64,000 nt of DNA from Lepraria neglecta (GCA_033220425.1 CM065652.1:3844001-3908000), one strand, 5' to 3'. Positions 43,845 to 54,884 are shown, numbered from the stretch's first letter. The notes: generated by a model not told the origin, from the letters alone. A program made the numbers and translations.

Positions 43845-44987
43845 ATGGCTCCACCACTTGTCGATCATCTTCGACAAACAACGTCGCCTTTTTGGCGACT
43901 ACACAAAGCTTGCAACACAGAATTTGATACAGATTACCAGTCCTTTTTCCCTATGCTAAATGAGGAGTACGCCAGGACAGATATCATTGAATTCAACCTG
44001 GACGACATCCCACCAAGGCCGCCTGCACCTGTCACTAAAAGCATACTCCCCCGACTTTCCTCATTATCCCTCAAAAGCTCTTTCAAAGCGCCATTGTTCC
44101 ATAAGAACTCTTGGAAATGGACGCTTTTGCAACGTAATAGGCTGGAGTCGCTGTTGAAAAAATATTAGAACCTCAATGCGAAGCTCAAGGATCTAGTGCC
44201 TTTCTTAAGTCCTCAGCTCGCTACTAAAGACCGGTCTACTTCCCCAAAACTCGAGGACGATGCCACTGTCATTGGGTTGAAACCGCATCTCTCTCTACGT
44301 GAGCTTACGAGCAACCCTATTGGTGAATCGAAGGACTTCCGCATGCAAGACCGTTCACTCAACGCTCCCCCGACAGCAGATCTGTTGAATCTGCCTGATC
44401 GGTTCATAGTTGCCCAGACCATCTCGAAGGCTATCACCGCTTTTCATGCCGATGGCTGGGTGCACAAGATTATACGAATTCAATCAACCAAGTTCTTTTA
44501 GAACAATGGAAGTCTGCAACGCCACAGCCCATACCTAGTCGATTTCGAATACTCCCGCCCCGAGACCGCTGCTACCAACTTCACATATGACATGGACGAC
44601 CAGAGAAACATCTAAAGACACCCAGACCGTCAAGGAACCCCTTCTGTCCGTTTCAGCAAGATGCATGATATCTATGCCTTGGGGGTCGTGCTTCTGGAAA
44701 TCGGTCTGTGGCGGACTGCAGCATCTATCTATGGCGATGTTTGCGCCAAGTCGGCCAAAGAGAAGGGAGGAGAGGGAAGTCTCTCTGATCCCAGAATCTG
44801 CCGTGAGGCTTTCATCGACTTGGCGAAAAGAAAGTTGCCACATAGTATGGGCCCTGCGTACTCGGAAGCAGTCGCGACTTGTCTGCTGGGTGACTTCGAA
44901 TCCACGCCGGCTCGGAATGTGGATATGAAAGTTATGTTGCATGAAAGGGTCATTCAGAATCTCGACATTAAGAAGCTTTCGAGCTAG
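43845..44987 (+). pseudogene. HeLo-type kinase-like protein, decayed
   Basis: The ATG at 43845 opens a frame with WKWTLLQRNRLESLLKKY, interrupted by TAG (44166-44168), then NLNAKLKDLVPFLSPQLATK, FIVAQTISKAITAFHADGWV and HK, a frame change, YLVDFEYSRPETAATNFTYD, TAA (44613-44615) after DDQRNI, then RHPDRQG, KMHDIYALGVVLLEIGLWRT, and a natural end at 44987. The order (N-terminal helical region, degenerate kinase with VHK, VDFEYSRP, YRHPDRQG, MHDIYALGVVLLEIGLWR) is that of fungal HeLo/prion-inhibition-type kinase-like proteins. Two stops and at least one frameshift break it. With the gene at 39.2-41.7 kb it flanks the HNH gene. Confidence 0.75.
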
Positions 44988-45060
44988 TATTTGAATCCTT
45001 CAGAATACTCGTACATTGGAATGCTTCCTCGAGCTTAGATTGTGCATTGTGCATTCTAGC

Positions 45061-46191
45061 CTAGGGCGCCTCGTCTTTCATCATCTCCCACATCTCATCG
45101 ATTTCCTCAACCAGTTCCTTCGGCAACGGTCCCTTCTTCACATCCTTCACATTTCCCCCAATCTGTTCAAACCTACTCCCACCAATAATCACACCATCGC
45201 CCTCCCCAAGCGCCGAATGATGAACAAGCCATCTCATCGATACCTCAGTCAGTGTCAAGCCACGCGGCTCGATGACCTTCTGCAAATTCCTCACCGCATC
45301 ATGCATGATAGGTTTATCATACCAATTCGTATGAGCCGCGCCCATCTTGTTGCCTGGTTCGAAGCGCGTGCCGGCTACTTGGCCGGCAGTGGTTTTGCCG
45401 GTGAGGAAACCACCTGCTAGGGGACTAGGAGGTACGTGAGCCTCAGAAGCCATTGAAGGGCATAAAGTTCTAGGGATAAGAGGAGAATGTTACCTGTATG
45501 CATTGTACACCATGCCATACTTTCGTAGAGTTGGCATCAGATCTTGTTCCGGTCGACGGCAGAGCAAATTGTATTGGCCCTGGTAGACAGTTGGCTTGAC
45601 ATAGCCTTTGTCTTCACTGACTTGCATCCATTCTTCGATTTGCTGGACAGAGTAATTGGCGACGCCAAGCTGGTCGATAGATATTCGTGTCAGATGGAGT
45701 TTCTTGACCATTATGCGCATTGAAAGGATACCTTTTTGAAACAACCCTTCTTGAAAGCCTCATCAAATGCTGCAGCTGTCTCCTCGATGGGTGTTTCTCG
45801 GTCTGGCGTGTGGCAGTGAAGCACGTTTACCTAACATTCCAATATATCAGACTAATCGAACAGAGACCGCGGTAAGTCTCACCTGCTTGACACCAAGTGC
45901 ATCGAAACTCTCAGCAATCGAGGCACGAATCTTCGTCGCTGTCAAAGACCCCGCCACTCCTTCGGGAGAAATTTTGATCTTGGTGTCAATGGTAAAGCCT
46001 TGCCCAGCTGCTTTAGCTTCGCCGAGGAGTTGCTCCGATCGGCCTGGTTGAAGAGACGGATAACGCCTCGCTGTGTCGATATGGCGAATGTCTTGCCCTT
46101 TCAAGAAGTCAAGCAATGCCTCGCATTCTGAGGTCGTGGCGAAGGAGGCACCAAGGAAGCCAGCGCCGAAGATGAGGGCTGGAGGGGTCAT
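45061..46191 (-). CDS. Aldo-keto reductase, aflatoxin-aldehyde-reductase-like, 315 aa
   Basis: Exons 46191-45883, 45830-45732, 45669-45494 and 45424-45061 sum to 948 nt in frame; introns of 52, 62 and 69 nt are GT-AG. Family marks: RHIDTARRYP (D39, Y44), TIDTKIKIS (K71 region), VNVLHCHTPDRETPIEET (His of the active site), LGVANYSVQQIEEW, VYQGQYNLLCR, NAYSPLAGGFLTGK and VIIGGSRFEQI (cofactor loop). Such AKR7-like enzymes reduce reactive aldehydes and ketones with NADPH in the cytosol. The natural substrate is not evident. All junctions preserve conserved text, so I regard the gene as intact. Confidence 0.93.
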
Positions 46192-46588
46192 AGTGTATTC
46201 TGCTTTGTATCGAGAAGTAGTGGGTTTGGAAGCAGAGGTTGAGGGATCCTATGTTAGCGAAAGTAAATGCGGTAAATGACAGCAGAAGGACGCCTAATAT
46301 CAAACTGGTGCTTATTATTGCACCCAAGAAGCACAGTCGTGTTGTGATTGATCAGCTCGTTTCGGCAACGGAAAGCTTCCATACCCGAAATGACAGAATC
46401 GCGATTATTGCCGAAATAACCTGTAGCGCCTAAAGGCTTTTGCATACGGTAAACAATTAGTACGAAAGGATTGGTACCATGCCAGGAAGAATCTTCCAAA
46501 AAGCTCAGATGAGCATTGTTCATTGCGTATATTCATAGCGACAGTATAGACAGTGTATGGGTATCGTGAAACAGACCGACAGCAATTT

Positions 46589-47353
46589 TTACCACCAGAG
46601 CAAAGCAACTCCAAATACGCATCCCAGAGCCCACAAACTCCCAGCCTGTATCCTCATCGACCCAGAGCCTGCCTGGTCGAGAACCGTACCGCCATTTTGA
46701 GTGGTCTTTGCCGTAGCACTGCTGGTGCTGCTACTCGATGTAGATGTAGCCGTCACTATACCAGCCGCACTCGACGTCGCTCCTCCAACAACTGTACGTC
46801 CATCCCCACTCTGAGTAGTCGTAACACCAGTCACAGCCCCCGCGGCCGCCGAGGCGGACTCAGCACTCCTGCTCGACCTCGCAGCCCCATGAGGCCTCGT
46901 AAGCCCCGTAGCTGTGACAAAATCGTCACTTATATCCGCTGTCGCCACCGCTGCCGAGATGCTGGCCACAACGGATGTAGGTATTGCTGAGCCTGTGCCT
47001 GAGCAGGTTTGGCCGAGGTGCTCGAAAGGTGTGGTCGCGTCTGCTGTGTTGCAGTTTTTCTCGAGACAGTAGAGGAAGGAGGATTGGAGGGTGGAGTCGG
47101 AGGCGAGGCGGCATAGACCTGTGAGATGATGGATGTCAGTTTCTGTAGTGATTGATTTGAGATTGTTGCGGGATGGGAGAGAGGGGGTCGTACAGGAGAG
47201 ATTTGTGTCAGAAGCAGAGCATGATGGTTGCTGGGTTTCGACGCATGATTGCCAGCAGACTGGGTATGTGTAGGGACCATCTGATTGCGCCAATGCTGCT
47301 GTGGCGACGAACAGCGTCACTGTAAGCGCATACGTGGAGGATCGCCGACGCAT
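46589..47353 (-). CDS. CFEM-domain GPI-anchored surface protein, 229 aa
   Basis: Exons 47353-47194 and 47118-46589; the 75-nt intron is GTACGA...CTGAC...CACAG. I start at the ATG at 47353, as the longer frame begins at TTG. Signal peptide to about residue 23 (VATAALAQ). The CFEM domain carries eight cysteines, as the family requires: CWQSC, SC, SC before the intron, then LC, YC, NC and TC after it. A Ser/Thr/Ala-rich stalk follows, then a hydrophobic C-terminus (LWALGCVFGVALLWW) typical of a GPI signal. CFEM proteins sit at the cell surface; some bind haem or act in host contact or wall integrity. The role here is unknown. Confidence 0.9.
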   Translation of the reverse strand: MRRRSSTYALTVTLFVATAALAQSDGPYTYPVCWQSCVETQQPSCSASDTNLSCTTPSLPSRNNLKSITTETDIHHLTGLCRLASDSTLQSSFLYCLEKNCNTADATTPFEHLGQTCSGTGSAIPTSVVASISAAVATADISDDFVTATGLTRPHGAARSSRSAESASAAAGAVTGVTTTQSGDGRTVVGGATSSAAGIVTATSTSSSSTSSATAKTTQNGGTVLDQAGSGSMRIQAGSLWALGCVFGVALLWW

Positions 47354-48697
47354 CTTGCTCAAGTTGATTGTGGAAAGTGGAGGGGTGGGTTATGTTGAGG
47401 ACTCGGGGGCGGAGGGTTCGCAATTTCGGTATGACTTATTCTCTTCTTTCTGGACAGAAGAGAGGAAGAAAGGAAGATCCGCGGGCAGGAATACATCTTG
47501 TAGGGTTTCGTGTTAAGGCTCAGGGGTTTGTAGAAGCGCGAATGGGGGATCGAGGGGTGAAGCTTAAGCTGAGCTTTCCCCGAGCCAGTGTTTCGTTTCA
47601 GATTCATCTCCGAGCCCCTCAATCCTCCCACGGAATGATAGATAATTACATGTTGGTATGTTTCAGGCGAGGCGTCATAGTTGCGAGCAATTGTATGCCT
47701 TCAGAACCTTGCTTGGAGCGAATCTTTCAAGTGCGATGGACTATCGTTTGCTGGCGATCTATACATAGAATGCCTCCTATCCGCTAGTACTAATGACGAC
47801 GATCCTACGCAAAAACGCAACTTGTCAGCTACCAACATGTAATAGTACTGTCCTTTGCCAACATCATCTCAAAAGGACTGATCCTTCGCGATTCCCGTTC
47901 TCCGAGAAGTATTGCCAGGTGTGTGCTCTGTCGACTGCCATTTTGCTCCCCCTTGGCGTGGCTACCAAGTTTGCTTCCACCGTTCGTCTTTGTTCTTATG
48001 TGAGCTGCCTTAAACCTGTCGCCTTTTTGAAGTCGCATACCGTTGGTTGTCTGCCTCTTGGTGTCGTCACATCTGTCCGAATTTGGGCTGCCTTCGGTCC
48101 AATGTTGAGTGCCGCTGGGTGTCTGCATTTCGGCCTCGTCGTCTGTCATATATCGCCCAACTTTCTTTGTCTTCATGTTAGCTGCTTCAAGTCCGTTGCA
48201 TTTGCAAAGTAGGATCCCTCTAGGTCTCTACATCTTGCCCTCGTCATATTCGTACGGATGTGTGCTGCCTCTCCCCCGTCCCTTTTTCCAAGTTGCTTGC
48301 CGCCTGCACCCTGCCTTTTCCGGCTTTGCAGCAGCCGTACACTCTCATCATTCCCTTTGTTCCTAAGTGAGCTCTGAGTCCTACCCAGCTGCTGACCACC
48401 CCTGCAAGTCGTCAAAAATGTCTCGGCTCTGCTCCCATCTTGAATTTCCCGTTGTTGTACACGCTCCTACAAGTACCTGATGAAACCTTTTCTTCCGGAA
48501 ACAGAAGCCCCACTCTCTTTTTTATATATTTAGTCTTTCTCGTGCATCCTTTGTCACCACAACCACTTATCTCAGGGCGTTCTACACTCCATATGAACTT
48601 GTTGAGCCTTCTATCTGTTACTGGCGCGGCTCCTCCAAATGCAATGATGAGGGACTGCTATCTCCCACTTGTTATCTTCTACGGCCCTTGATTCAAA
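47354..48697. other. No intact gene; degenerate repeats at 47.9-48.4 kb
   Basis: The left part is the CFEM gene promoter. The rest is T/C-rich, with long but unlikely ORFs on both strands. Confidence 0.45.
47930..48420. repeat. Degenerate tandem repeat region
   Basis: Similar phrases recur on the plus strand: TCTTATGTGAGCTGCCTTAA (about 47993), TCTTCATGTTAGCTGCTTCA (about 48170) and TTCCTAAGTGAGCTCTGAGT (about 48360), with related text between (CTTGGCGTGGCTACC, CTTGGTGTCGTCACA). Period is unclear, about 90 or 180 bp. Confidence 0.4.
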
Positions 48698-49542
48698 ATG
48701 GCATCTCTCAATCCTCCACCGGTAAATGACACCACCCCCAGAAAGTTCAAAAGTCCAAACACTTGACTGATATTGTGATTGATTGCTGCAAATCAGGGAT
48801 CGCAGGTGCAAGCTCCGAAAGTAACAGGCTATGAAGTGCTAGAGTGGGTACCAGGCCAAACCACGCTTGATCAGACAACCAAGGGGCAGACTCAGCCTTC
48901 GGAAATGGCCCGCTCCTTGCATGAAATCGCCACTTTCGTACCTTGCAAGGTCAGAACAGACCTCCACTTGGATCGGTGCTAGTGACACGGTCTTCCCCGG
49001 TGTCGCCCCTGACACTAAATAACTCTTTAGTGTTTAGCGCTCCCATTCAGCCAACACAATCCCAACCGGCTATAGCCTATCACTCCGAACCATTTTCGAT
49101 CCCACACCAAGAAGCTGATCTGGGTTTGTACCCTCTAGATGAGCCTTTCTCAATGCCACATCAGCCAGCTCAATCACTGCCAGCCCGCCTAAGGGTAGCT
49201 CGATCCGTTGTTAGGCAAGCTCATCATGAGTATCCTCTGAGCAAGCCCGGTGACCCACAACCCACCCCATCACAGCATCGCGAACCCTACAACACCAGCA
49301 GTGTTATCGATTACCTGGCAGCCGATACAGTAGCACCCCCGATTGGTCACTCGGTACTACCAGTGATGAGAATAGCAGAGAAGGAGGAGATACGCAGACT
49401 GCCGTCAACGTCATTTGCCACTTTTCCCAGAAGGCAATGCTTCCATTGGAGAGTACTGCTACAACGCGACTACGGGTTTTTAGCTCGAGTAAATCTATCA
49501 GGCTATACGCAATCTTGTCGATACTTCTTGAGAGCGGTGTGA
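48698..49542 (+). CDS. Hypothetical gene, low-complexity, model uncertain
   Basis: The ATG at 48698 starts an 8-codon exon (MASLNPPP). A good intron (48722-48796, GTAAAT...CAG) joins it to GSQVQAPKVTGYEVLEWVPG and onward to EMARSLHEIATFVPCK, where another GTCAGA donor could lead to the frame with FSIPHQEADLGLYPLDEPFS (an internal repeat, EPFSIPHQ/EPFSMPHQ) ending at 49542. I could not fix the second acceptor with certainty. It lacks the RSRSPP motif of the array that follows, so I do not count it as a family member. Confidence 0.35.
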
Positions 49543-50235
49543 TAGCAAGCCGATATCTGGGAATTGGAGCTGAGGGGCACTACATCAAGAACTCTTCTCA
49601 AACCAAGGAAACCATGTCTCTTTCAGATCTGACAGCAGGTCCTCTTACCAACGAAGCTCTCCTCAAGGGTTTCCTCTGTCCCGTCGAAAAAGCCCCAGAT
49701 GTCGTCTGAGGTCGCAATGATCTTGAAGTCTCTAGGCGTGCAGGATCGATGCAGCATGGTCGAGAGCTTTTCCGAGGCCATGCGCAACATCTGCCAATGA
49801 ACGCTGCTCTCAAATAATCGGCTGTGGTGGTTGGAAGGCAGTTCTAGAAATATGCAGCCAGTCATCTCTTTGTCCGGCTGGGACACGTATGGGCCGCAGC
49901 CATTGTGTTATTGCAATGTGTCAACGACTGGAGATGGGGTCAGCATTGAGCGTTGACACTTCTTCCATTTTATATCTCCGTATATACAATTGTCTTGTCA
50001 CACGTCTTATACTCTTCCGACGTCGCATTCTTCTCCTAAAGTTTAGCAAAGCCAATTTCGTCCACAGCATTTTCTCAACACCCGGCCTTCACAAATCACT
50101 ATCCGGCCATCTAGCTGACGGGCACAAGAGATCGGAGAAGCTTTGCAAGATTCGGCAATCTGTCTTCAAGCTGCTCTAACAACGTCCTCAACCCCTACTC
50201 CCCTTGTCACCCCTCCAGACAAAATTATACCAGCT
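49543..50235. other. No supportable gene; upstream region of array member 1
   Basis: A minus-strand ORF (49623-49886) has MASEKLSTMLHRSC and FKIIATSDDIWGFFDGTEET, which looks somewhat protein-like but matches nothing I know. The right end may contain a missing 5' exon of the next gene. Confidence 0.35.
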
Positions 50236-50862
50236 ATGCCAAACAGATCGAGAAGCCCTCCGCTTCTTCGACTCCCCTTCCGAATCCGGGAAAAGCCAAC
50301 ACAACGAAATCCTACTCCGCAGATCGAGTTTGGCCCGCCTTCACCAAAAGTTGGGAGCCCAACCCGCCCTCATTCAATCCGTCCATTGCCTCCCGCTGCT
50401 CTGGAAGCGTTACAGGAGAACATACGATCGCACAGATATCCAGAAGGCCAATATCCCACAACTGCATCCCACATCGAGTACCGGCGAGCACGTGAGCGAA
50501 GAAATAGCCATTCAAACGATTCGAATCCACGCCACGGTGTTGGTGATGTGCAGAGCAATACCGAAACTCTGTCTGCCCAGCGCAATCAGCGAGACGAGGA
50601 TCTAATCTTCGATATGTGGAATAGTCTTGTCTTCGACGGATCTTTACTTCGAGGCTCCCAAATAGAAGGTGATATACCTGGAAGAACCCTTGCCATGAAC
50701 GAGAATACCGAAGTACTAAATAACGTCTCTAGTTCGCTATGTACCGCGCAATCTTGTCCAATTGAGCAACCTCACACCCGGGGCATCTTTCTCGCGCGAG
50801 GAGATGTTCCACGAACCCGGAATGGGTACTGGGGTTACTCAGACCCGCCACATGAGATCTAG
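50236..50862 (+). pseudogene. Array member 1: RSRSPP-family paralogue truncated by two Trp-to-stop changes
   Basis: The ATG at 50236 opens directly into MPNRSRSPPLLRLPFRIREK, the family's core motif, so the N-terminal region present in its sisters is missing or in an unseen exon. The C-terminus SSLCTAQSCPIEQPHTRGIF and NGYWGYSDPPHEI aligns with member 4. Translation stops at TAG 50860-50862, but the same frame goes on as QAWNAIEQERATDIDRATVY, then GFAASHF, a second TAG (50944-50946) and TGPD. Member 4 has Trp at both positions (W477 in PQEIW, W505 in CHFWPGPE). So two TGG codons appear to have become TAG. Function unknown. Confidence 0.72.
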
Positions 50863-51737
50863 CAGGCTTGGAATGCCATTGAGCAGGAGAGAGCGACGGA
50901 CATAGATAGGGCCACGGTGTATGGGTTTGCCGCGAGCCATTTCTAGACAGGACCTGACGCGAAGGCAGTAAGGAGGTTTCACGGCAGCATAGCATGCCAC
51001 ATTCAACGCTCGCTGCATCTCCTTCATGAGCACTTTCTAAAGATAGCTATAGATGTCTACTTCGCAAGACCGTTATAATTGGAGTGCATGTTCCAAGCGG
51101 CTATGTCATCGTCTTTCACAATGAACGTGCTTTGTAACGTCCCTCGAAATTCCAGAGTTCTTCCCTAGCGCAAAGTACACAGTCAAAACTCTAAACCACT
51201 TACAATCTCCAATCGTGTTGAAATACCTTCCACAACCTTCAAACGTTTGGGACCACTAGATCTGCCCGGTAGTACCTGACTTCGGAACCCTCGTGGCGCA
51301 TCTCTAACACAAGCCAAGTTTAACATGGCGTGTATTGATGAGACCACATCTCATTGGCTTTGCTGTGAGTGTCCAACGAAGGATTCATTTGGAAACATTT
51401 TGTCCGCTCGGGCACCGGTTGACGACAATGACGTTGGCTTGACAATGCCGGGTGCAATATTGAGAGCCGGTAAGACCTTGATAGGGCAACAACCTCTTGT
51501 TGTCGTGAGTGATGGATTGCAAAGTGGACATTTTCGTCAACCATCAACACTCTCTTCTATTGCTCCTATCTCTTTGATTGTTCCTACGACACACAAACAG
51601 ATAGCTTCTTCCGATACCTCTCGTTCTTCTCGAAGCCCGCATAGTCATCCGCCATCAACAGCAGACTCCATCTACATACTCAACCTCAGAGGTTGACACC
51701 TCACTTCTCAGAGACCCTACGAATTACCTCTAGTCAA
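50863..51737. other. Intergenic with a conserved segment upstream of array member 2
   Basis: Contains the stranded 3' end of member 1 and, at 51359-51382, a segment (TTTGCTGTGAGTGTCCAACG) matched at 54524-54550 upstream of member 4. Both read as a CxxCPTK phrase in one frame. Confidence 0.5.
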
Positions 51738-52475
51738 ATGGCCTTCCGCCGCCCATCCCTCGAGGAAGGTATCAGACGTACCCGAGAGGCAGAAGAAGTA
51801 GCACAACAAAGCGATACTCCCAATCTTCAGTTAGCACCTGCCACAACCTCGAACGCACAAGCGCCACCGATACCAGCAAATCTACCAAACCAGACTATGA
51901 GAAGCTCAATGACTCCGCCTCCACATTCTGCAGTCCTCTTCAACCAGCCTCAGAGCGCACGACAGTCACGAAGCCCACCACTCCGTCCATTGTCTCATCG
52001 AACTCGGGATCCGCTAAGGAACACGAATCCTCAGGACGACCAAGAGCCAGCTACTGTCCGACGAGAAACGGCAGACCGAGAGATTAGAGAGCGGCTAGCA
52101 GACTACCAACGATGCCGTATCGCGGAGTGTGAAGCTGCTCTGCAAGATGTTGCCGCTGTGGAGGGACAAGTTCACCGATTGTCTATCCAGCCTGCTATGG
52201 GCGACGCCACCTCAGTCGAGGAGCCGCCAGAATTTTCTTCTTTGGAGGACTTACGCGAGCATGAGCTGCGGAGTAACATATGGAGCCGTTACGTTCGAGT
52301 GCCCATCTACAATCCGCTCACTGATAGGTGGACAGTGCAAGAGACCTACATCCTCAATGGTTTTGGTCATGATCCGGATAATGATCCAGCGCTGCAGGAG
52401 ATGCTGGCAGCATTGGGCTGGTCAGTGAGCTCAGCCGAGGGCCCCACCGACTCGGTCGAGGAATCACACGCTTGA
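51738..52475 (+). CDS. Array member 2: RSRSPP-family protein, 245 aa
   Basis: Single open frame from the ATG at 51738 (the longer frame starts at TTG). Order of parts: TREAEEVAQQS helix, Pro/Gln/Asn-rich disorder, RQSRSPPLRPLSHRTRDP, the helical block ADYQRCRIAECEAALQDVAA-VEGQVHRLSIQP, then an acidic/aromatic C-terminal domain (FSSLEDLREHELRSNIWSRY, VPIYNPLTDRWTVQETYIL, HDPDNDPALQEMLAALGW). No signal peptide or membrane span, so probably cytoplasmic or nuclear. The Arg/Ser/Pro motif recalls RS-type phosphorylated segments, but that is only a resemblance. It shares its C-terminal domain with member 3 rather than with 1 and 4. Confidence 0.65.
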   Translation: MAFRRPSLEEGIRRTREAEEVAQQSDTPNLQLAPATTSNAQAPPIPANLPNQTMRSSMTPPPHSAVLFNQPQSARQSRSPPLRPLSHRTRDPLRNTNPQDDQEPATVRRETADREIRERLADYQRCRIAECEAALQDVAAVEGQVHRLSIQPAMGDATSVEEPPEFSSLEDLREHELRSNIWSRYVRVPIYNPLTDRWTVQETYILNGFGHDPDNDPALQEMLAALGWSVSSAEGPTDSVEESHA

Positions 52476-53263
52476 TACTTGCAGTAATTGGACATTCATA
52501 AGGTGTACTAAGAAGAATGGATGGGTAGTCTTCCAGTGTACTCCGCGCTGTCTGGACCGCTTGAGACTAGCATATTGGCAAAGATCACTTGAGGTGTACA
52601 GCGTTACGGTGAAGAGCAAGCGTGAGCTACGAAGATATGCATGCGCCGTTAGTCAGGCCAGCCTCGCACGGAACCCTAATTTCCACCTCACATCGCCATC
52701 TCAATCCTGGATGGGCATTTAGACAAGATCCTTTACAGACTCACCCAACAGTATTCAAGGAGGGTGGTCAGAAGTATGTGACTTACCAAATAATAGATAG
52801 ATCCAAGAGAAATTTGGGGCAATTGTTACAAGCTGAGCCAATTCCAACAAAAATCCCGTTGCCGCCACTGTTGTTGCTCTCGTGAGAAGGGTTAACAAAT
52901 AAGCTGGGTCAAGAGAGCTCGTGACGATGTTTGACAATGGTGTTGTATCATTGGGCGTAGGAAATTTACAAGGATATGTCCAGTCCTTAAAGTCGATTAG
53001 GCGAGACTGGACAACTACCCTGTGTCGTTTTGTTAGTATTGCGTGCAATGCGCAATAATGGGCATTGTTAAGGGTCAACACTCTTTGATATTACTTTCGT
53101 CTAGGTATGGTCCTTCCTCATCGTTCCTTCCCAGAAATTCTCCACAGCCTTGAAACTACGCAAACCCGTCAAAACCCCTCGCAAAGGTTATCAACATACC
53201 CATAACAGCAGGTACCCAGCATCAAATACTCTACTTCCAGACATTCCTTTAACATCGAGGAAA

Positions 53264-54021
53264 ATGGGTGCCCACAAGGCGACCTCCACAGCATCAGCTC
53301 CATCAACAACCCCCAATCCACTCCGACAGAGCAGAAGAGGGTCGAGAACCCGGCGTCCAGCTCCAACGGACCCATTGCGCGCACGAAATAGGGAGTTAAA
53401 ACGCTCACGAAGCCCACCGCTTCATCGACTCTCTTACCGAACCCGAGAGACCCCAACGGTAGGACCACAGCTCCTTACGCCCCGAGATTCGACCCAAACA
53501 GTACCGAGATACCGTCGAATAGCACCGAAACCAACTGCTACCAAGATCAACCAGGTCACCTCGAATATCGAAGAGCAGCTTGCAAATGACCAGAGACGTC
53601 GTATCGCAGAGAATGCAGCTGCGCTGGTAGCAATGGGTATGGTACGTAGCGATCTAGAAAGCCTGTCCGTTCAGTCCACCGAGCTCACAGGTGACCCGGT
53701 ATATGATACCAGACCGACCTCTGCTTGGGAGACTCGCAGTCAAGAGAGGTGCGGCCGGAAGGCTTCTGCACAGTTGAAGAACTACTCGGATACGAGCGAC
53801 AGCATAACCCATCGATTCGTCATTTTCGATCACCGGTACAAGATCCGCTTACTGGGAGGGGGAACATGCTCCAAACTCCTATGGTGGATAGTGGGCAGTT
53901 TGCTGGAAATCCTAAGGATGATCCTGAGATCCGAGCACCGCAGGACGGGGGGAACACTCAACTGACGCCACATGAGGAGAGCCTCGCGAGACTTCTTCAG
54001 GAATATATTGGTAATAGTTAG
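53264..54021 (+). pseudogene. Array member 3: RSRSPP-family paralogue with a frameshift
   Basis: The ATG at 53264 opens MGAHKATSTASAPSTTPNPL, then LKRSRSPPLHRLSYRTRETP and the helical block NDQRRRIAENAAALVAMGMV-RSDLESLSVQS. The expected C-terminal domain continues in the next frame: EGFCTVEELLGYERQHNPSI, HFRSPVQDPLTGRGNMLQTP and NPKDDPEI, which aligns with member 2 (EFSSLEDLREHE, YNPLTDRWTVQE, DPDNDPAL). The switch lies at about 53715-53755, with no convincing intron. The original frame runs on to 53965 as unrelated text. A small unseen intron remains possible. Confidence 0.65.
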
Positions 54022-54884
54022 TGGGCTGATAGCAGAATCGAAGTGTTAGGCTACTTACTTTCCGTAGTTCTGAAATTCTTGAGACGAGCAGGATATCGTT
54101 GGGTTTGGAGCGTGTCCAAGGTGTCTTGCTCTCGAACATAGCTTTTAGTCATCCTTCTGTTATCAAAATGCAAAATTCTTTATAATTAGACTCTTTGGAA
54201 CAACGTCATAGACCTTCAATGTGACTTCATCAAATAGAAAAAGAACGTAGGATGTCATCAAACCCGTTGAAAGACCCTTCCAACAAACCATTTCGTGGAG
54301 GATTCTAGAAAGATGCAGCGGTCTGTTTCTTTGTTAGGATGGTCTAAATATTGGCAAATGGTTGCCGCTTAGCTCAATCTCTCCTAGCCTTTGCCACAAT
54401 GTAAGACATCTCCCCGGCAAGCGGGTCTTCCACATCAACGTAAAATATGACCGTCCACAATGGGCCATATTTAAGAAAGCTAGTGTCATCACCATCGCTG
54501 TTATCGCTGTTGGTCATGACCGATTTTGCTGGAAGTGTCCAACAAAGAGGTTGTGTCGAGAAATCCTTTGCATCTTTTAACAATGACACTTTTTGCTAGT
54601 ACAGAGGGAGCTCAGAAGGGTTTGCATAATGATCTTGTGTCATCGTCTTATGTGATAGATTGCACGATGATGGAGGGAGTTTCGGGAGCCGACACTTACC
54701 TATATCACTTATAAAGATATACTGGCAGTCAAGAGACTCATGCTTCCTTTCCAACTATCTCTTATTCTCACAGCATTCGCAAGATCTTCCAACAACTTCC
54801 ATCGAAATCAAGACCCAGACTTCAACCAAAGAAAGCAGAAGACTCAATCGCGCCCTCAAGGATCACGAGCCTACTAGAAGAGAA
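54022..54884. other. Intergenic, upstream region of array member 4
   Basis: Includes the segment at 54524-54550 shared with the flank of member 2. An open frame continues leftwards from the member 4 ATG to 54660 without a start codon. Nothing else seen. Confidence 0.5.

Noticed and set aside
47793-48212. 139-aa plus-strand Cys/Leu-rich ORF
   Set aside because: Runs through the degenerate repeat; repeats in the peptide mirror those in the DNA, and the opposite strand is equally open.
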